This document shows positions 45,575 through 58,700 of a stretch of 64,000 nt of DNA, one piece after another. Made by a program: the position numbers and the translations under genes. How positions within the stretch are numbered: position 1 is the stretch's first letter; every line of letters begins with the position of its first letter. A model generated the notes under the pieces. The model saw only the letters and a program-made list of their open reading frames with translations, searched no databases and was not told the DNA's origin. The DNA is taken from positions 12,658,215-12,722,214 of the forward strand of contig OW028574.1 in assembly GCA_932294295.1 (NCBI GenBank). The letters are read 5' to 3'. Source of the stretch: Alitta virens. Taxonomy: Eukaryota > Annelida > Polychaeta > Phyllodocida > Nereididae.

Positions 45575-48320
45575 GTCAAACCATTACAGGAGTTCCATAT
45601 TTTCATTGACATTGTATCAGTTGTCATATTGCAGGTAAGTACGGAATCAGCACACATTGAGCATTTAATCAGTTCATCGGGCAGTAAATATTTACAATCG
45701 ACTCAGCATTCCCAACAAATTACATCATAATTGGGTTAACTCAGCCAGGTTAGAGGTAATTCAATTACCTGGTGCAATTATCTCGAGTCTGTGGAATCTA
45801 ATAATATTGCCAGTTCCACACTCAAATTGGCAAGATTGTACTGTGAACATCATCTAGTCACAACAAAGTCGTGAAACTTTATACAAGGAGTTCTAATCCA
45901 GCAAAAGTTTGGAATTTGTACAAGACATACTCCAGCAATTAGGCAAACGCCCAGGCCAATGGATTTGCTAATGTTTCCAGTCTTCTAGTTCTTGAATTAT
46001 CTGAGGAAATAAGAGTTTTTCTGGTTTGGTCTCATCAGCCCAACGTGGCATGATTGGAAAGTGATTAATTCGCCTAATTAGCAAACAGCAAACACTCAGT
46101 GGATGGAGACTAATTGCCTTCTGATTGCATTGATCGTTGGCGAGTTAGGATCCCACCGCCAAAAACAGCTCTCCGCTCAGTGGTTAATAATTCACCATCA
46201 GTTACTATAAATAGCACTACAAGATTACATACAGAGGGCAGCACGCTCTACTTGGTCATCAATTGTTGGACACAGTGGCGACATCTAAGGGTACACAGGG
46301 CGTAATGGCCCGCGCAAAGAATATATCATTTCAATTAGCGACACCTGGGGGATTTCTCATTAATAATAGAGTAGTTGGCACCTGCATATTGCTCCAGAGC
46401 GCCCCCTACAGGGCTCTTTGCGTGGACTGACCACATCACCGGCCAATTGTCCATTCATATCCCACTAGCTGACCACTGGTCCTTGCTGGTCACTGTATTG
46501 ATTCGTTTGAAGTGACCAATGCTTTTTGTGTAGGATCTGGTCGACCCAACCACAGCAAACCATTCTGACAGTGATCCGGCAGTTGGGTGCAAGTGGGAGC
46601 TGAATTTGGGGTTAGAACAAGAGAGGCTTCTGGGAAAGGGCTTAGACTGCTCCACCCCCATAGGGCTGCCTCTCAGCTTGGCTCCATGACGACGGAGATC
46701 CACATCACTCGCCTGCTGCAGCAGCAATTGCTCTGATAGCCATGTAAACACGCTGAAATCTAGACGAAATGATCGTCAGAGAACTTGAGAGTCCCTCAGG
46801 ACGGGCACATGGCGGCCCCTCATATCTCTGTTCCCGAGTCGAGCTGCTCCATTGTCGAGTTAATCATATCTGGAGGGTCATGAATTCAATTTGGGCTGGT
46901 CATGCCACAACAAATGGAGGTGACACCATGTTTGTGAAAGGTTCCATGTTGGTTCGCCTGGACCCGTGCTGTATGAGTAGGCTAGTGTTTTATATGGAAC
47001 ATCCAGAACAATGTGAGAGTTTATGATATAAAGTGGCAGGCTGACTGCATGCAAAACACAGAGAGCAATCATCTAGTTGCTTTGAGACTGCAGGAACAGG
47101 CTTTGCGCAGGAGTAATGCAGTTGCCTGTGACACTACACACAGCCTGCTGCAGGACATACCATCTGCAGCTCAAATGACATCTAAGGACGAGAAGTGACC
47201 TGGTCACCTGTACCCACTGACCCAAGGCCAACCTCCAATTGGATCAGCCCAAGGCCAGTTGGCTCACACCTAACTCACAGCTGAGCCACCTTCTGCAATC
47301 ATATGCTCATGGCTCCTTATCGCTTATTCTTGGTCTGTGTGGCCAATTACACCGCGCTGCTAAATTTACAAGCAGCCGCACCCATGTATTTAGGCAACAA
47401 ATGCCATTGTCTTGCAGATTTTTGGAAAATATATTCAGCAACATATATGACACTCGCAGAAACCAGCTAGGCAACTAGCTTAATACGAGCAAAAGTTTTC
47501 TAGCATATGATCATTGTCCTTGCGGAAAACGTAACATGAATTTCACATTTGGCACTATTTCCTGCACTGCCATTTGATGGAGGTTTAACAAGCGACTAAT
47601 AGATGGCAGCAGCGCCGAGGATAGCTCACTTCCGGCGGAGCCATTTCTGGCCCTGGCTGCGAGGGTGCCACCTACCTGCAAGGGCGCCACCTGCCATGTG
47701 ATTGAGTGACGGGCGAAGGACATTTGTGGAGGGCATTTTATCACATGACCAATGACCTTCTGGCTGAGGACCGGAAGACCTCATCCCTAGGGCACTCCAT
47801 CAAAAGGGCAAAGGGTGAGCAAGATACAAAAGCCATGCAACCAGAACGCAAGAAAACCTCCATAGAAAAACACCCTGAAAAATACCCTTTTTTTAAGGAG
47901 ATAATTTAAATTCTTTGTTCTGTCTAAAGCAAGTCATTATCAAAAACATAATAAGTCCAGTATTTCCAAAAATATCAAAAAATATGAAGAGTGGGTTATT
48001 TTTGTGTCTTTTAACCAAAATAAAAACCCAGCCAGCCCTTGGTCAGATAGCTTCAATGACGTGATTCTAAAACTGATTAATGCAACAGCATAAAAAGGCA
48101 ACCTTGGGGACAGAAACAAATATTTTGTCCTCATTTTAAGCTAAGCAGCAAGAGGCCTTGAGTAGCACAAATGTACATCGTTTCATCTGTAGTCTGAGAT
48201 TGCCATTCCCCATGGAATAATTTCATCTTGTGTGCTGCATTCTTGAATCTGTTGTTTGTGTCCCAAGAGTCTTTTCAACTACAGACATGTATGGCACCCC
48301 ACGTAAACCTCAAACATATT
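45575..48320. other. Intergenic, no gene recognised
   Basis: Short frames without domains. One CTCF-like GCCCCCTACAGG at 46401-46412. Homeodomain-type TAATTA-like cores near 46060-46085. Confidence 0.35.
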
Positions 48321-48323
48321 TAG

Positions 48324-48600
48324 TGGCTGGGTGGTCTAGTGGTTAAAGCTCTAGCCAGCTTCACTGAAGCTCCTGGGTTCAATTCCCAGCCAATTTACTC
48401 TTCATTAGCTACAGCTCAGCTCCTGGGAATCCCTCCCATGAGGTGTCACAGGTGCCTTGCATTTGGTGTCTATGTTAATGCGAGTAAAACACCCCACCCA
48501 ATGGGTAAATATGTGGACTCCTAGCCTTATCATCTCATCATTATGTCTATCTCTGGCGGCAGATCACACATGCTGATGAAATGCAGACCAGTAGCATTGA
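48324..48600 (+). mobile_element. tRNA-derived SINE
   Basis: The head GGCTGGGTGGTCTAGTGGTTAAAGC carries an A box, and GGTTCAATTCC (48376-48386) is a perfect B box in a closed T-arm (CTGGG/CCCAG). The acceptor stem cannot close and the anticodon region is replaced by the palindrome AGCTTCACTGAAGCT, so it is not a tRNA gene. A non-tRNA body follows to roughly 48600; its end is not clear. Confidence 0.65.
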
Positions 48601-49852
48601 AGAGAAGTGTGTGTATGAAGACATTTCTGCTCCTACAGTCTAAGGGGGCCACTTGACAACGACAGGATATTGTCTTAAAGTGGTCCACAGTCCTTTTGTC
48701 AAATTATATTCATCTATATTGTAGTCATTGGTGTTTTAGTAATAGAAAGACAAAATAAAGATATTTCTGACAATATATGTACTCCACTACAATATAGGCT
48801 TAATGCAATCTTAGTCCCTTGGTCTGTCTCTAAGTCTCCCTGACCTACATGACGTGGATTAGAATCTTCGGCGTGATACCTGATGAGGTGTGTACCACCG
48901 CTCCCTGGATACTGGCCAAAATATAGCAGGAGCAGCAGCAGCAGCAGCACCCAGCGGTCCCCGAAATCAACGAATTTGCTGCCGCAGCCCTATGATTGAT
49001 AGACACAAATCGAAGTCTGAGGATATCATACCTCCTGGATCAGACCCATCTCCCAACCATGCTGATTCCTGACACTGTGGAGTCCCTGCAACTGGCTGAG
49101 GGGCTTACACTTAAACGTGATGCCATTACATCAAGGCCATGGTAGAAGGAGCTAAAAAAAGGCAAGATATAAAATGAGGACTAGGTGGCTAGAATAGACC
49201 TGCAGATAGACTCATATTCACTACACATACATGTGTACACCCTCACACAAGTGCAGTACTCTGGGTTCAGGGCAGAAACATGTCTGCAGTACAATGTAGC
49301 TAGCTAGCAATCTTGGGTTGACTGCTGCTGCTGCCTGCTGCTGCCAAAAATAAAAATAAACGCGTCACAAATAATACATTACTATTTACAAAGTAATTCC
49401 AGTAATGAGTGAGTAGTAAGTTAGCAGACTGCATGTACTGTGGAATGTTATACAAGGCAGCTGTCTGTTGATAAGTGGCTTGCTACCTGCCAGTCCGAGG
49501 CATTAACGAGGGAGGCTAAATAGATTGACCGCATGCACCTTACAAGGGACTAATTGATATGAGAACCTTTTAGCACTCTCTCCTACTATTAACAATTGTA
49601 CGGCAGTACTGCTCTATGCAACAATGAGTAATCCTTGCTATTATCGTGAATGATTCAATTTATCGGCCAAGCCAGCCTTTCATTCATTCATATAATATCA
49701 GAATATTGCTAGAGCAGTCTCATACCAGTGGTCCACACATAGCCTACTATATACATCTATTCTGGTAGTTGGTGGCCCTGCATCTGCCTATCGTAGTGAC
49801 AAGCAAGCCTCACAAACAGCAGCAGTAGCAGTAGCAGCAGCAGTCCCAGATC

Positions 49853-49920
49853 ATCCAGCTACAGTCCCTCCCACAGTCCCTCCCACAGTCCCATGGTCCT
49901 AACCACAGTCCCTCACAGAA
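49853..49920. repeat. 12-bp tandem repeat (CCCACAGTCCCT)
   Basis: CAGTCCCTCCCA repeated about three times from 49862, with degenerate copies to 49918. Confidence 0.8.
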
Positions 49921-50007
49921 ACACTGCACTTACAGGCCACAAACAAGGCACTAATACAACACCGTAGCACCTCGTTGAGGCTCCTGCAAAAGCCAGTCAT
50001 TTCCAGC

Positions 50008-50053
50008 CAGCAGCATCAGCAAGAGCAGCATCAGCAAGAGCAGCATCAGCAGC
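50008..50053. repeat. 15-bp CAG-rich tandem repeat
   Basis: CAGCATCAGCAAGAG repeated three times with a partial fourth unit. Confidence 0.9.
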
Positions 50054-53000
50054 CGCATCCTGACATTGGTGACGACTCCCTCAAATGAAACATGGCCCCG
50101 TCTCACATGCTACTCGCCTTCAATACATCAAACTATCATTCAATTTATCTGGGTAATCTTTGACACACAGGAGCTGACAGGGCCGACCTGCAGGCCCCAG
50201 TCAATTACATTCAAGAGATAAAAACAGAAAAAAGACACAAGTCTAACACAGCAAAGATATGCATCATTATTGGTAAAATACATTAAAACCTAGCTTACAA
50301 AGTCACCATTTCAATAAAGGTCAGAATAATACCAGTCAACCTGTACTATTGCCGTCATAGATAACTACACCAAACAAAACTTTCGAAATTATGACAGTCT
50401 TTGTCAGAAGCTAGTGATCATCCAGATTATACGACCATGTGTTTTGAGGTTAAATTCATTTGAACACAAACTTTTAAATTAGATATTGAAAAAAAGTGTT
50501 GTACCAATTCAATAGCAGATAGGTCACTGCACAACTGTAGGTAGGGTATTATAACATTTACAATTGAGCAGGTGAGCCATATGTTGTAAACAGAATTGAC
50601 AGTTGCACAGCTGACAATGAGCAGCCTGAAAGGAGTGTCACAGGGCGATGACTATGTCCCATTAAAATGCACATTAACTCCTGATTCACGCATTTGACAG
50701 CATTGCCAACGCCAGCCTAACGAAGCATAAGAAGCTAACTGGAGTAACCACACAAATACATCTGTGACCATGAGGCAATCTGTCAAAACAGCTGATTATT
50801 TAATGACGTTTGACGTGAACAGTTTGGGGTACACGTCATCAAAATCTGTGCAGCCTCATTGTTGATTAATGTCTTCTCAAGTTTCATACATCGATTATGC
50901 TCAACTTGGATGTCAGAATAGCCTGGCATTGAGTGGCTCATAGCGACTGGCTGCGTGGTCAAGTTCAAGGAACCTACCGACCATCCACAACAAATGGTTT
51001 TAAAAAAAATTCACTGCCACGCTTGCTTTTTGACATGCAGAGATGGTTCAACGCCATTGATTTTCAATATCCGATGCGTCACAAGATGTAAAGAAGGAGA
51101 GACCAAGGACGAACAGTCCTCTGGTCGTTTTGGCTGAGGCCGAATAGCTCAGATGCCGATTTGACCTACAGGCCATGCGACCATGTTGCACCCAATGCAC
51201 TGGCGAACGGCAATCAGAGAGAGGGCAAATCGGCCTCTGCTGGAATGAGTGGGAAATGGCTTGATGCTGGGGTGATGCTCCTTGATAATCCGAGGGCATT
51301 GAGCAGCAAAATGGTGGGAATTATCCGGCAAAGATGGGAGGACATGAGTGGGGGGAGGGGAGGACACACGTAGTGGCCCTGGTCTACATTGATCGCATCT
51401 GCGCACTCTGCATCCACCTCCCCATCCCGCATCATTGACGTTCAAGTTGCATCTCATCATCTTCGATTCTTTCAAGCAGGACACTCACTCCTACAGCTGC
51501 ACAGGGGCCCAACCTGGGCAGAATTACAGCATCCACAGGCCAGGCTCTCCCCCTCAGCCAGCTAGGGCCCTGCCATGGCTCTGCTAGGGCTCAGCTATCT
51601 CTTTGAATTGCAAAGCATTGTCAGCTGCCTCCCACTTGCGTCTCTCGACACTTGCAAAGCGACGAAATTTCCACCTACTGAGAGCACAAAAAAGTCACAT
51701 TGGCTGACACTGCATTAAATTCTTAACAGACCCAAGGCTACAAATTTCCAACCTCGCATTTTAAACCTTTTTCTCATCTACTCTATAATCTGCTCTACAT
51801 TGGAGACAATACTGAAGCTATTTTTTAGTAGAAATACATGAAGTTCAAAATCCAACTTCTCACAAAGCAGCAGCTGGTGCAATAATGTATCAAAGAACTG
51901 TAGGTAATTTGGCAGCTTGTGGAAAAGTTGCTGCATAATGTTAGAGCTTGCCAGGAAAGTGTTATTGTGCTCATGTTAGACTTTCCTATTTCTTCTATAC
52001 ACAGAGAGGCAGGGGTTGATGCTAACATGCATCTTACATTAATGTGTAGCTTAGCAACAGGTGGGATGGGGGTAACTCTAAATGTGAGCCAGGGTGGTTG
52101 CTTCATTGCAGGTTGCACTGGCAAGCAAACATCCTCTTACCTGACTCTAGAGTATATTGTATATGTTATATATTTGTATATTGTACAGTTTATAACGTCA
52201 TATCTATAAAAGAGTAGGCGAATTCCCCAATAACCACCCTGAGTATCCAACTCTTTATCACCATCTGTGAATCATCTGCAGACTTAGTGTCAGAGAGTTA
52301 GGATTAGTTGTCAGATAGGTGCTTAAGTTTGAACTTCAAGTGTTTTTGATACACCCGGAAGGCACCTAGCAACAGGTGTTCCGTGTGTTCTCAAAAAAGG
52401 AGGGGGTTTTAGTTTGATAGGAAGGTGTATAGCAAGGCAACCTACTGCTCGTCATAACTTCTTGTTTTTCACTCAAGTTTTGTATATACACTGTATCTTC
52501 TTACCTACGACTACGACGGTACTTGGCTGCAACCTTCCAGAATTCCGCAGGCAAGTACACCAGATTCATATCTAGCATCCCTCCTTGATTACACCATGTT
52601 CATATTCAGGTGCTATTCATTCTTGCATGAAGAGTCGACAAAAAATCCTGGCGAAAAGAAAGTTTCTAGCTCTTTGAAGAGCTTTCTGAGCAGCAACCAC
52701 GTTTTCCCATTGACATTTTCTGTTGCTAAGAATAATATCAAGCGAGCATCGAGGGCACTGGGCCTCCTCTGGGCCTCCCAGCCTCCTGCTCATTCCCATC
52801 ACTTCATCATCTCCCCACGTGTTCATGCTGCTGCTGCTGCTGCTGTTGCTGATGCACAGGTAAATATATTTGCCATCACTTGAGTGAGTCATAAGACAAT
52901 AGATGAATTCCCAAGACACCAGCCACCTGTTACATAATAGTAGCTGCTGCATAGTATGTACAAAGTATAGGCAAACAACTGTAACACTTCGATAAGAAAC

Positions 53001-53246
53001 CTACAATGCAGAATCATTATGCCATGCAAGCTACACTTAGCAAGCATGGTGGACTCAGTTGAACATGTTAGCATAAAACATCTCTATTTACAATGTGATA
53101 TATGCACACCAATTATGTGAAATGGATGATACTCTTACAATACTGGTAAGAAGAGCATCTTATGGAGTATACTGAAGATTGTCAGGTATTATGGCACCCA
53201 AGGAAGCACATCCATGGCCTAATATCGAATGGCCTTGACCAGGAAT

Positions 53247-53300
53247 CGGAGCTAGTGATTAAGAGCCCAGATCAGGGGCTACCATGTTCGACAATTCCTT
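53247..53300 (+). mobile_element. Possible decayed tRNA-like SINE head
   Basis: GAGCTAGTGATTAAGAGCCC resembles an A box and GTTCGACAATTCC a B box with a small insertion. Weak. Confidence 0.3.
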
Positions 53301-53472
53301 GCAAATGAGAGAGCTCCCCTTCCTTCTCTCTTATTAGCCTCATTAACGTTTTCCTTGCTCAAGCCACTTTTAAGGTCAAAACATTCAGCAGGATCAGGCG
53401 GATCGCCCCAATAATCCTACTAGAGCAGTCATGCAGTCATCTTAAGGCCACAGGCATTATCGCTGGTCACTG

Positions 53473-53501
53473 TGACGTCATCAATCACCACCATGACGTC
53501 A
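53473..53501. promoter_or_regulatory. Paired CRE palindromes
   Basis: TGACGTCA at 53473-53480 and 53494-53501, starts 21 bp apart (two helical turns). Another at 53964-53971. Confidence 0.35.
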
Positions 53502-54130
53502 CATCAGCACCCTTAGAAGACCACGAGGTCTCGTTCAGGGGATACATGTATTTCTATTGCAGCTCATATCATGCATGGCTGGGTCCTGGGTAGCCTTGAG
53601 GCCAGAGATGAAAACATCAAAAGTTATCCTAAATTTCCTGAATTTCTTTCCCTTCCTCCCAGCTTAGGGCAAAAACGGCAAAACGGAAAAATAAGAGTGA
53701 TGTGGCATCTGGTTACCACTGCAGATATTTCTTTGGTGTCAGTGACAAGCATGTCATATCAAAGGCCAGCAGAAGTGACCAGTGGCTCTGCTGGACAATG
53801 CACAGCAGGCAACACTGGGATAAAGGCTAAATTGTCCTAATAGGAAAGAGGTTGGTGCAGAGTGGTCACTGGTCAAGCAACGGCATGTCGTAATTATGAG
53901 AAGGGGGTGGGCATGCTAGATGCAGGGTCAGATCTAGGCCTCAGCAACTATATAGGCCAGTGCTGACGTCACTACCTGGACATAAACACCTTTCCCAGCC
54001 TCGCTTTCACTACAATCACAACAATGCCAGGGGAATCTCGGCTTACCCTGCCACATCATAACGTGTTTGTGGGGTGGTTACCCCAGGTGGTTAGAGGTTA
54101 CCCTCTAAACTGCCTGAACCCCTTGAAGAG

Positions 54131-54196
54131 ATAAAGGCAGGGGCTGAGCAGGGGCTGAGCAGGGGCTGAGCAGGGGCTGAGCAGGGGCTGAGCAGT
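54131..54196. repeat. 11-bp tandem repeat (GCAGGGGCTGA), ~6 copies
   Basis: Near-perfect GCAGGGGCTGA units, G-rich on the plus strand. Confidence 0.95.
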
Positions 54197-54779
54197 GAAC
54201 CCTCGGGGGAGAAATACCTCACTTCCTGCAAGACAATCACGTGGCTTCTGCCCTTCAAAGGTCAAGGGGAAGAACAACTGAAAAGTCCAAATGTCAATTC
54301 GGTCCCGGCTGCCCTTGGCTGGTGTCTCACAATCAAGTATGCTGTTGGTCATTCGCCGGTCATACTATCTAGCCAGCTGCTTGACCACCCACTTAGAAAG
54401 GCCCCACATTATCAGAATTACGGGGGACAACGGATAAACAGCTACAGGGACAACATCCAATTGGGGTGACACTGGTGAAGTGTTAGGTGATAGGGCTGTG
54501 ATACTGGATGGATCAGAGTGATAAACAGTCACTGACAAAGCTGCCCGCAGCCTGGCGGACGGACAGGGCAGCTCATCAGGCTCGGCCAACGTGCAGCACA
54601 AAGGTAAACAATGGACAGTGGTCAGGGTAAACAATGGGACACGTGATTGTGCTCTTGCTGCCATATGGAAGGGGACGCCATTGTGGAGGCTCTGCATGCC
54701 ACTAAGGGTGAGTGTGAAACGATCTGGAGCTGTCATGTTGGCCAGTGGGCCCTATCCATCTGCGGGCAAAGAAAGGCCT

Positions 54780-55700
54780 ATTAAAAATTAATAGAGAAAA
54801 AGGGGAGGCGCAATCTGGGCCCGCCAAGCAGCAGGAGGCAGGCGAACAACAGCTGATGCGGAGACTGATGCTGATGGAGACTGTGCGAAGAAATTGAGAG
54901 GGTATCATCAAGAATTACACAAGGGGGCAGCAGGCAAGAGGGACACAACTGGTCGAACAGGTGCAGTGAAAGGGGGCTGCTACAAGTGCAAGTATACACG
55001 GCAGGTGGCACTGTCAACGATGACGTCATTATGCACACGTGACCTAGGTGTTCACGTGAGCAGGACAACAGAACAAGCGCAGCGCAATAGAGCGTCACAC
55101 AGCCGGGCACACCAGTGAGTGGTTACCTGTGCAGGTTGAATCCAGCTTTCTTGAGCGGGAACTCGCCTAAGGCAATGGCCTGGCCCCTCCACTGGTCTGT
55201 GAAACGTAGGACGAACATGAGTGAAGCGGTTGCGGAGGGATTCCTAGCTGCTGCTGCTGCTGCTGATGCAGATGATATTCCTCATCACTCGCTCCATGGC
55301 TGTCCCACAGCGTGTTCGTCCAGCCTGTCTTTGCTTTAGCATGATGACAACACAGCGCCTCTCCCTCCCTCCCTCCTCCGATGCGGCTGCCGGCCAGCGC
55401 TTACAAGTGGCCGCCTGGTGGTGGGAGGCAAAACTAGCCTAGCTGCAAATCAGATGCTTCGGAGGGGCACGTCACTGGCCATGTACTTCCGCCCGGAAGA
55501 CCGGCAGCTCCCGAAGCTGTCCAGGGCGACAGTACCCGAGACGAGGGGCAAGGGGGTGCAGGCAGGTGCAAGGGGAACCTGGCGGGGGGTTAAGGGCAGC
55601 ATAGTCCTCCCTTGAGCGGTGCCTAGCTCGCGTTGTCTGCCTGCAAATGTCCGCATCAATTATCGGGAGGCAGCGCGTTGGCAGCGATGGCGGGCAGGCG
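54780..55700. other. GC- and CpG-rich patch, possible promoter region
   Basis: Clearly richer in G+C and CpG than its surroundings, with a CRE octamer (55021-55028), a CTCF-like GCCGCCTGGTGG (55410-55421) and an inverted pair of ETS-type cores (CTTCCGCCCGGAAG, about 55486-55499). Several overlapping short frames follow simply from high GC. Suggestive of a CpG-island promoter on either strand. Confidence 0.35.
55127..55218 (-). CDS. Candidate short first coding exon, unrecognised
   Basis: On the minus strand an ATG at 55218 opens 30 codons beginning MFVLRFTDQW and ending KKAGFNLH. They run directly into a strong donor, CACAG|GTAACC, with the GT at 55126-55125. The frame continues upstream of the ATG for about 17 codons through a CAG-encoded alanine run to a stop. 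Composition looks protein-like and the location in a CpG-rich patch suits a first exon. I do not recognise the family and cannot find the next exon, so chance remains quite possible. Confidence 0.2.
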
Positions 55701-55704
55701 CTGC

Positions 55705-55708
<4 letters not shown>

Positions 55709-55742
<34 letters not shown>

Positions 55743-55753
55743 ACTCTCTCTCG
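55709..55753. repeat. CT dinucleotide repeat
   Basis: (TC)n of about 16 units, one CCA interruption, then (CT)n to 55753. Confidence 0.95.
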
Positions 55754-55759
55754 ACGCCG

Positions 55760-58700
55760 TTTTCAACATAATTTATCAGCCGAGGAGGCCCGCGTTACAG
55801 CGCTTGCTTAAGAAAACAGCATTGGTAACGGGCTATTTGTTTGGTGTCCATTAGGCACTTGCATCCATGCCCCCTTCATATCGACAGCACCCTATCAGTT
55901 TCCTTGCAAGATAATAGCGGATCAATTGACTGGCATGCCCTCTCTGAGAGGAAGGCCAAATCAACTGCTTCCCAGGACTAACACCCAATCGTGTCTTAGT
56001 GGCCTCGGTCCATGACTTAACTGCACCAGGAAGGCCTTGTTCTGCAGGGCAATCAACTCCAGTGATAGTCAAAGATCTGACTTGCCAGTCTCATCACCAC
56101 TAGACACTCCCTACCAGTCCCACCAGGGAGCATGGAGTCAGCTAAGACAGTTCCACGTCGAGTGGGAGTCTTCCCATAAATTCTTGAAATCACGATTCGG
56201 TGCCTGGGATGCTTTGCAAATCCTCATTTTCACATCATTCATTTGTGTTCATTTCCAGACAAGAAATATCGGCTGATTTCAATGAATTCACTTCCGATGT
56301 TTTTGGCTTTGCAAATTAGGTGCCAAATATGCAACACAATGCATGGATTTCTCCTTATCTTTTTCAAACATTCTCCACATTTGCCAAGACATTTCGATTC
56401 ACCAGCATTTGACATGCAGATATTCCCAATTCCACGTTCTGTTTTGTGATAATAGACGTGATAATGGCGTTTGACTCAACACCACTAAGTCCTTGCACTA
56501 CAATATAGTTTGGCCTCGACAAGGAATTTCGGAAGTGCTGCAATTCTCCGAGGTCTTAAATCGACAGATGTCGCCACTAGGTCGGAGAGCAGGACGCCCT
56601 CTGGCGTTTGATCAATCCCACCCATCGATTGGCTGGGGAAGAGGAGTGCACAGGTTGGGTGCTCCGGTGCAGCACTTGGCCACCGTGCTGCCATTGTGAA
56701 TATTTCTATTCTCCGTCATAAATCATCCCACATAAGGTGGAACTGCTTTCAATGTCAGGGAATTCTGTCTGTAGGAAATTCCCCAGAGAGACAAAATCCT
56801 TTGCAGTTGTGGATGTGATGTCATAAGAAATACTGCAAAGGCCTCGAATTGTGACAGTTGCTTACAAAGTTCTTGCTTTTTCTGACTTCATATTGTTAGC
56901 TACAGTCGACAGATCAGAGGGGGGTCATAATATGTAGAATTTCACAGGAATTAGTAGGCCAGAAAGAGCAGTAAGGCCTGGCAGGGGAGTTAATGCATGA
57001 ATAGACTTCTGAAGGGCTTTTACAGAACAATCAGAAAAAGTTATTTGATAGCAATACTCTGGTAATAGGCGCGCCAGTCTGTGTATGTCACACGCAAAAG
57101 ACCCATGGACCAGAGCCAGTCATCTTAGATACTTTATGAGCCATTCTCTGTAGAACATGATTCCTCGAACAGCATCATACAAATCAGTAGCACTTATCCT
57201 CAGTCAAATGGGTGATGCTCAGATAAGGCTGTGTCCCAACCATATTGAGGAGAAAGGCAGCTTGTTGGCGAAAGATGACAAAACATTTCAAGACCTGTCT
57301 CGTGCTGTTGCCAAATGCATAGATGCTGTTGAAAGCATCTCAGGCATCGTTGTGCACTTGCCTGCAATTGTGTTGTGAGTCACAGTCGAACCAACTTGAA
57401 ACGAACTCATAAAAGAACAAAGTGTGGGTGCAGCAAAACAATCATCCAGTGTGATACATTCTGCCCATGTCACATTCTGCCCATGTTCTAAAAGCATATT
57501 CATATGAAATATTTTGTTGATACAAACATTTCGTTGAACTAAAACTTCGTAAAACAGGCTTCAACTGTATTGTGTGTATGTGGCTTTCAAAGTTTTCTAA
57601 CATACTCTGCCAGTGGCGGCTCCTTTTAAAAGCACAGTGCTTGAGGCAATTCTGTGACTGAAAAACCCTTGCACTAACACAAGTACTACCAGCATATAAG
57701 GTGTTTCCATTTTCACACTTTCTTTCTGCAAATCCCAGTATGCAACAAATGACTGATGTCCATGGCTACTGGGCCCTTCTGGATGGGTTTTATGGCCAAT
57801 TGGACAAACAGTTTCCATGGAAGCAGAGAGCATCAGATGCATGAAAGGCTGCCACTGCACTTGGTCAATATTGGACTCAGAGAGAGAGAGATGCCACGAC
57901 TGCCTCAGCAGCCCAGTACCTGCCATACGGACAGAACAGCAACCTATGGCAAACAGACTCAAACTATAACCCCTATACATATTCTATTTTCACCCATTGG
58001 CTTACTTGCCATATCGCCCACTTTCCATTTCGTCCATTTGCCATTGCCATTTCGTCCGCTTGTTATACTCAACATTTTTGTTGTCTGCGACTTTCGTTGT
58101 TCAGACCCATTAGAAATAACGCTATTTTCTGTTTATGTGTCTCCGCATGCAAAATATATATCACAACCTTTTTTAATTGATACATTGAGCGCTGTTAACC
58201 CAGACATTTGTACCGTTCTCTATTCGGCTGCAAAATCAGTGATGAACACTATGTATACTGGCAAATATGGATGTGGTTTCAATCAGTAGCACATTAGTAC
58301 TAATCACACAGAGTAACGTAGCACAGATTTCCCCTTGTTATATTAACAGAAAAGCTACAGAACTTGTGCCAGCATGAAATATTGCTATCATTAATGCTAA
58401 GTAAAGCCTACTACTTGTAAGCAGTCCTTACTATTGACCATTTGTAATGGCAGATATGCCTTAATGGCCATTACAGATGCTACCCTGTGGGGTGCGCCTC
58501 TCGTGGCATGCACTGATAGAGGGTCCTAATGCTAAGTTCTAAAGCAGGGTCTCAGTGTAAGGAGGACTCTCATTGCACTACACAGATGCTAGTATTGTGG
58601 CAATCTAATCGATGCTCACAGGGATCAATATCTATTAGTAAGATCGGGGGGGGGGGATTAATTGTGACACGATAAGGACCAGGTTTTCATGCTGTCAATG

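Larger units (their letters stand above)
48601..53240. other. Intergenic, CAG/CTG-rich patches
   Basis: No coding signal that I can support. Interrupted CAG/CTG tracts at about 48929-48949, 49321-49345, 49812-49851 and 52827-52853. Confidence 0.4.

Noticed and set aside
48324..48392. Functional tRNA gene
   Set aside because: A and B boxes are good but the acceptor stem cannot form and the anticodon arm is replaced by a palindrome.
52596..52883. 95-codon frame ending near a donor-like CACAG|GTAAAT
   Set aside because: Ends in an alanine run from a CTG tract and shows no family features; judged chance, though a splice donor is present.
57756..58289. 177-codon plus-strand frame
   Set aside because: No domain, low-complexity composition, no splice or promoter context; length is possible by chance in 64 kb.
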